This document shows positions 42,590 to 45,046 of a DNA stretch of 45,046 nt, one piece after another (position 1 is the first letter of the stretch; the number at the start of each line of letters is the position of its first letter). Source of the DNA: Minisyncoccota bacterium. GTDB taxonomy: Bacteria; Patescibacteriota; Minisyncoccia; Phycocordibacterales; UBA1006. The stretch covers positions 1-45,046 of the forward strand of contig JAJOIF010000007.1 of the NCBI GenBank assembly GCA_021209525.1, in the 5' to 3' direction. A model generated the notes under the pieces. The model was not told where the DNA came from, did no database searches, and was given only the letters and a program-made list of their open reading frames with translations. The position numbers were made by a program, and so were the translations under genes.

Positions 42590-45025
42590 ATGACCACAAC
42601 CATCAAATACTTTATTACCATTATCACAACACTTGTCGCATTTGTTATTGCGCCAACTGTTTTTGGGGCAACTATTACAGTTACCACTGCAGATGACATC
42701 ATCGCAGAAGACGGCGCATGTTCTTTTTCTGAAGCTATTCAAAATGCAAATGATCAGGGTGCGACGCATGCTGACTGCGCACCCGCCACAGTAGGTATGA
42801 ATGTGATTGCATTTAATATACCAGGAGCAGGTCCGCACAGCATAGCTATTGCGGGCGGTGCGCGGAATATAAATTCCCCAATTCATATTCAAGGTATCTC
42901 GCAACCGGGTGCATCTTGTGGTTCATTATCTGATTTGTCAGACAGAAACCTCCTCATTGAGTTATCGGGGAACATTTCTTTTAATAATGGTTCTGAGGGA
43001 TCTATTGTTGAAGGCATTGCTATTGCAGGGTCTCCTGCTATTCGTGTCGGCACATCAGATATTCAAATTATCTGTAATCATATTGGTGTGAATACTGCAG
43101 GCACAAATCGACTCAGTGATGCTCATTTTGGTATTGAATTAAGTTTCGGCGCACAATTTATCACTATTGGAGGCGGCGCACCAGGTGATCGAAATATTAT
43201 TTCTGGGCACACCGAAAATGCTTTGTATAGCAACGCTCCTGTTCATAATATTTTCATTAGAGGTAATTATATTGGAACAGATATTTCAGGATCGCACGCT
43301 ATTGATAACTGTGCTCGAGGTATTAATTTTTTTGATTTTACAGAATATATTTATATTGGAGGAGAGGTTGAAGGTCAAGGAAATCTTCTTTCTGGGAATG
43401 GTCTGTATGATTATTTTGGAGCAGCCCACTGCGCCCCTTTTGAAAGATTTCGAGCTGCCTTAGGGACAGAGGATAATGCTATTCCTATTCAAAATATTTT
43501 TATTCAAAATAACACCATCGGACTTGATAGTACAGGCTCCTATGTAATCGGAAATGGTGCCGGTATCGGAATGGTTCTTTCTGGTGCTGTGATTTCAGGA
43601 AATATTGTTTCTGGAAATCAGATTGCTGGTATTGGTGCGTGGGGAGAAAATATTACCATTACAGGCAATTATGTAGGTACTGATAGTACAGGAATGATAG
43701 GTCTTACGAATATTAGTGACGATACAGATACAGGTGACTTCCCATTTTTTGGAGCCGTAACAGTGTATGGTAACAATATTACCATTGGAGGACCTCTTGC
43801 ATCTGATAGAAATATTATTTCAGGAAATGACGGTGATGGATACGTGGGCGCATTGGGGGGTATTTTGATTGTTCCTGATTTTGAAAATGGTGAACCTTCT
43901 CAAAATATTACCATCCTCAATAATTATATCGGTGTTGCGGCTGATGGGGTTACACCGCTTTCTAATGCAACATCCGGTATTTTCATGCTGGGGGGCGCTA
44001 TTGACTCTTTGATTCAAAATAATATTATTGCGAATTCTTTATCAAATCCATTTTTCCCTTCAGCAGGAGTTATTGGATTTGAGAATACTGTTTTTAATTT
44101 ACCTATTAGGAATGTCGCAATTCTAGAAAATTCAATATATGGACAGACTTTTGCTATTGATTATTTCTCTGACCCTGATGGTCAATTCGATCCTAACGAA
44201 TGGATTTTAGTTGGCATCAATCCCAATGATCCAGGCGATACAGATGAAGGACCTAATGACCTTCAAAATTATCCTGTGATTACTCAGGCAAGTGCACAAA
44301 ATGGAAATGCCCTGATTACATTTAGCGCAGATTTCCAAGCAGGAGATTATCGTATTGAATTCTTTAGGAATAGCCAAGAAGTTCGTTGGCTTGAGAGCTT
44401 TGTAGGATTTATGACGATAACTCATGCCGGTAATGGTCCTCAAGTATTTACAGCGACATTACCTCTTCTTCTTGATGATATTGTGACTGCAACTGCGACA
44501 CGTATTAATCCAGTAGCTCTGTCAGGGTTTGGAAGTACTTCTGAAGGAGGGAATCCATTTCGTGTGACATTACCTACTGCCACTACACCGCGCCGCTCAT
44601 CAGGTGGAGGGTCACGCTTAACACCAGCGCAACTCGACAATCTCGGTATTACCATCACTGAACAACCTGGAGCACCTTCGGCTCCTTCTACTGAGAATCC
44701 TTTTGGCGGTAATCTCTGTCCAGCACACCTCATCATCACCAACAATATGAAACAAGGAGACCGAGATGGACGTATGAGTACCTACAATAGAGGAATAGTT
44801 ACACAAATACACATCCTCCAAGGACATATGAACAGACTCCTTCTTGATGAATACGGACAACAAGCATCAGGACCAGTAGACGGTATCTTTGGACCACTCA
44901 CCAAAAGAGGAGTAGAACGACTCCAACGCAGACTCAATCAACTCCTAGAAGGTAAAATCACACCACTTGTCATTGATGGTATTGTAGGACCCTTCACACG
45001 TGCTGCTATTAATATGAGTTGTTAA
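42590..45025 (+). CDS. Secreted beta-helix protein with peptidoglycan-binding C-terminus
   Basis: Protein of 811 aa. A signal peptide (residues about 1-26, ending FGA) precedes a CSLREA-like motif (DGACSFSEAIQNAND, about 40-55). Parallel beta-helix repeats run to about residue 500, with recurring units of the type NNIIGNYIGTD / ITIGG / RNIISGN. A smaller beta domain and a Ser/Gly-rich linker (RRSSGGGS, about residue 665) follow. The last 100 residues carry two peptidoglycan-binding-type units (GPVDGIFGPLTKRGVERLQ and VIDGIVGPFTRAAINMSC), as in many Parcubacteria surface proteins. It is probably held on the cell wall by the C-terminus and displays the helix, perhaps for carbohydrate binding or adhesion. 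No catalytic residues could be assigned. Confidence 0.82.
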   Translation: MTTTIKYFITIITTLVAFVIAPTVFGATITVTTADDIIAEDGACSFSEAIQNANDQGATHADCAPATVGMNVIAFNIPGAGPHSIAIAGGARNINSPIHIQGISQPGASCGSLSDLSDRNLLIELSGNISFNNGSEGSIVEGIAIAGSPAIRVGTSDIQIICNHIGVNTAGTNRLSDAHFGIELSFGAQFITIGGGAPGDRNIISGHTENALYSNAPVHNIFIRGNYIGTDISGSHAIDNCARGINFFDFTEYIYIGGEVEGQGNLLSGNGLYDYFGAAHCAPFERFRAALGTEDNAIPIQNIFIQNNTIGLDSTGSYVIGNGAGIGMVLSGAVISGNIVSGNQIAGIGAWGENITITGNYVGTDSTGMIGLTNISDDTDTGDFPFFGAVTVYGNNITIGGPLASDRNIISGNDGDGYVGALGGILIVPDFENGEPSQNITILNNYIGVAADGVTPLSNATSGIFMLGGAIDSLIQNNIIANSLSNPFFPSAGVIGFENTVFNLPIRNVAILENSIYGQTFAIDYFSDPDGQFDPNEWILVGINPNDPGDTDEGPNDLQNYPVITQASAQNGNALITFSADFQAGDYRIEFFRNSQEVRWLESFVGFMTITHAGNGPQVFTATLPLLLDDIVTATATRINPVALSGFGSTSEGGNPFRVTLPTATTPRRSSGGGSRLTPAQLDNLGITITEQPGAPSAPSTENPFGGNLCPAHLIITNNMKQGDRDGRMSTYNRGIVTQIHILQGHMNRLLLDEYGQQASGPVDGIFGPLTKRGVERLQRRLNQLLEGKITPLVIDGIVGPFTRAAINMSC

Positions 45026-45046
45026 CAAAATCACACATACTCAATT

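Noticed and set aside
43150-43960. Tandem DNA repeats or CRISPR-like spacing in the beta-helix gene
   Set aside because: The periodicity is at protein level (beta-helix turns); DNA copies are too divergent for a repeat array.

Overview
The window looks like a stretch of chromosome from a Patescibacteria (Candidate Phyla Radiation) bacterium, most likely in or near the Parcubacteria. This is inferred from gene content and protein style: short housekeeping proteins, a sigma-region-4/HARE-HTH protein, a secreted beta-helix protein ending in a Parcubacteria-type peptidoglycan-binding tail, a DnaG with a degraded zinc motif, and rpsP-khpA-trmD without rimM. Genes are dense, moderately AT-rich, and nearly all are housekeeping genes.

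Layout. 1-4.6 kb: tuf-rpsJ, a terminator, then a separately promoted rplC-rplD-rplW-rplB block with its own attenuator-like leader. 4.7-6.8 kb: gyrB. 6.9-10.2 kb, minus strand: lepB-hisS-def-fmt (protein secretion, histidine charging, formyl-Met addition and removal). 10.3-11.1 kb: an orphan secreted protein with a Bacteroidota-style signal peptide. 11.2-12.9 kb: rpsP, khpA, trmD, each with its own promoter. 13.1-20.0 kb: rpoB-rpoC. 20.1-25.1 kb: dnaG-rpoD, a membrane glycosyltransferase and a membrane-anchored thioredoxin-like protein. 25.2-27.9 kb, minus strand: rpsB-tsf with a structured leader, two small membrane proteins and tRNA-Thr(TGT). 28.0-32.4 kb: proS, mreB, mreC, tgt. 32.4-38.4 kb: a HAD-phosphatase remnant, uvrB, uvrA and an HD-domain protein. 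38.5-45.0 kb: the sigma4/HARE regulator, a 917-residue CotH/lamin-tail protein with a type IX secretion sorting domain, and the beta-helix/peptidoglycan-binding protein.

Expression signals are unusually readable. Rho-independent terminators are mostly symmetrical A-stem-T hairpins. Promoters follow TTGNNN-17-TATANT or an extended -10 (TGNTATANT). For at least six genes the -10 ends only 6-7 bases before the ATG, which predicts leaderless mRNAs. I saw no Shine-Dalgarno motif at a start-proximal position. Of 35 start codons, all ATG, 28 have T at -1, 6 have C and 1 has A; the A belongs to the T9SS-type gene.

Most worth following up: (1) a Bacteroidota-type T9SS cargo protein, and a second protein with a matching signal peptide, inside an otherwise patescibacterial chromosome; (2) an rpsB leader with clear mutually exclusive antiterminator and terminator helices, and a similar simpler leader before rplC; (3) start-codon context and leaderless promoter geometry; (4) loss of zinc ligands in Tgt and DnaG, plus an altered base-recognition loop in Tgt. 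No CRISPR array, insertion sequence, rRNA gene or prophage was seen.
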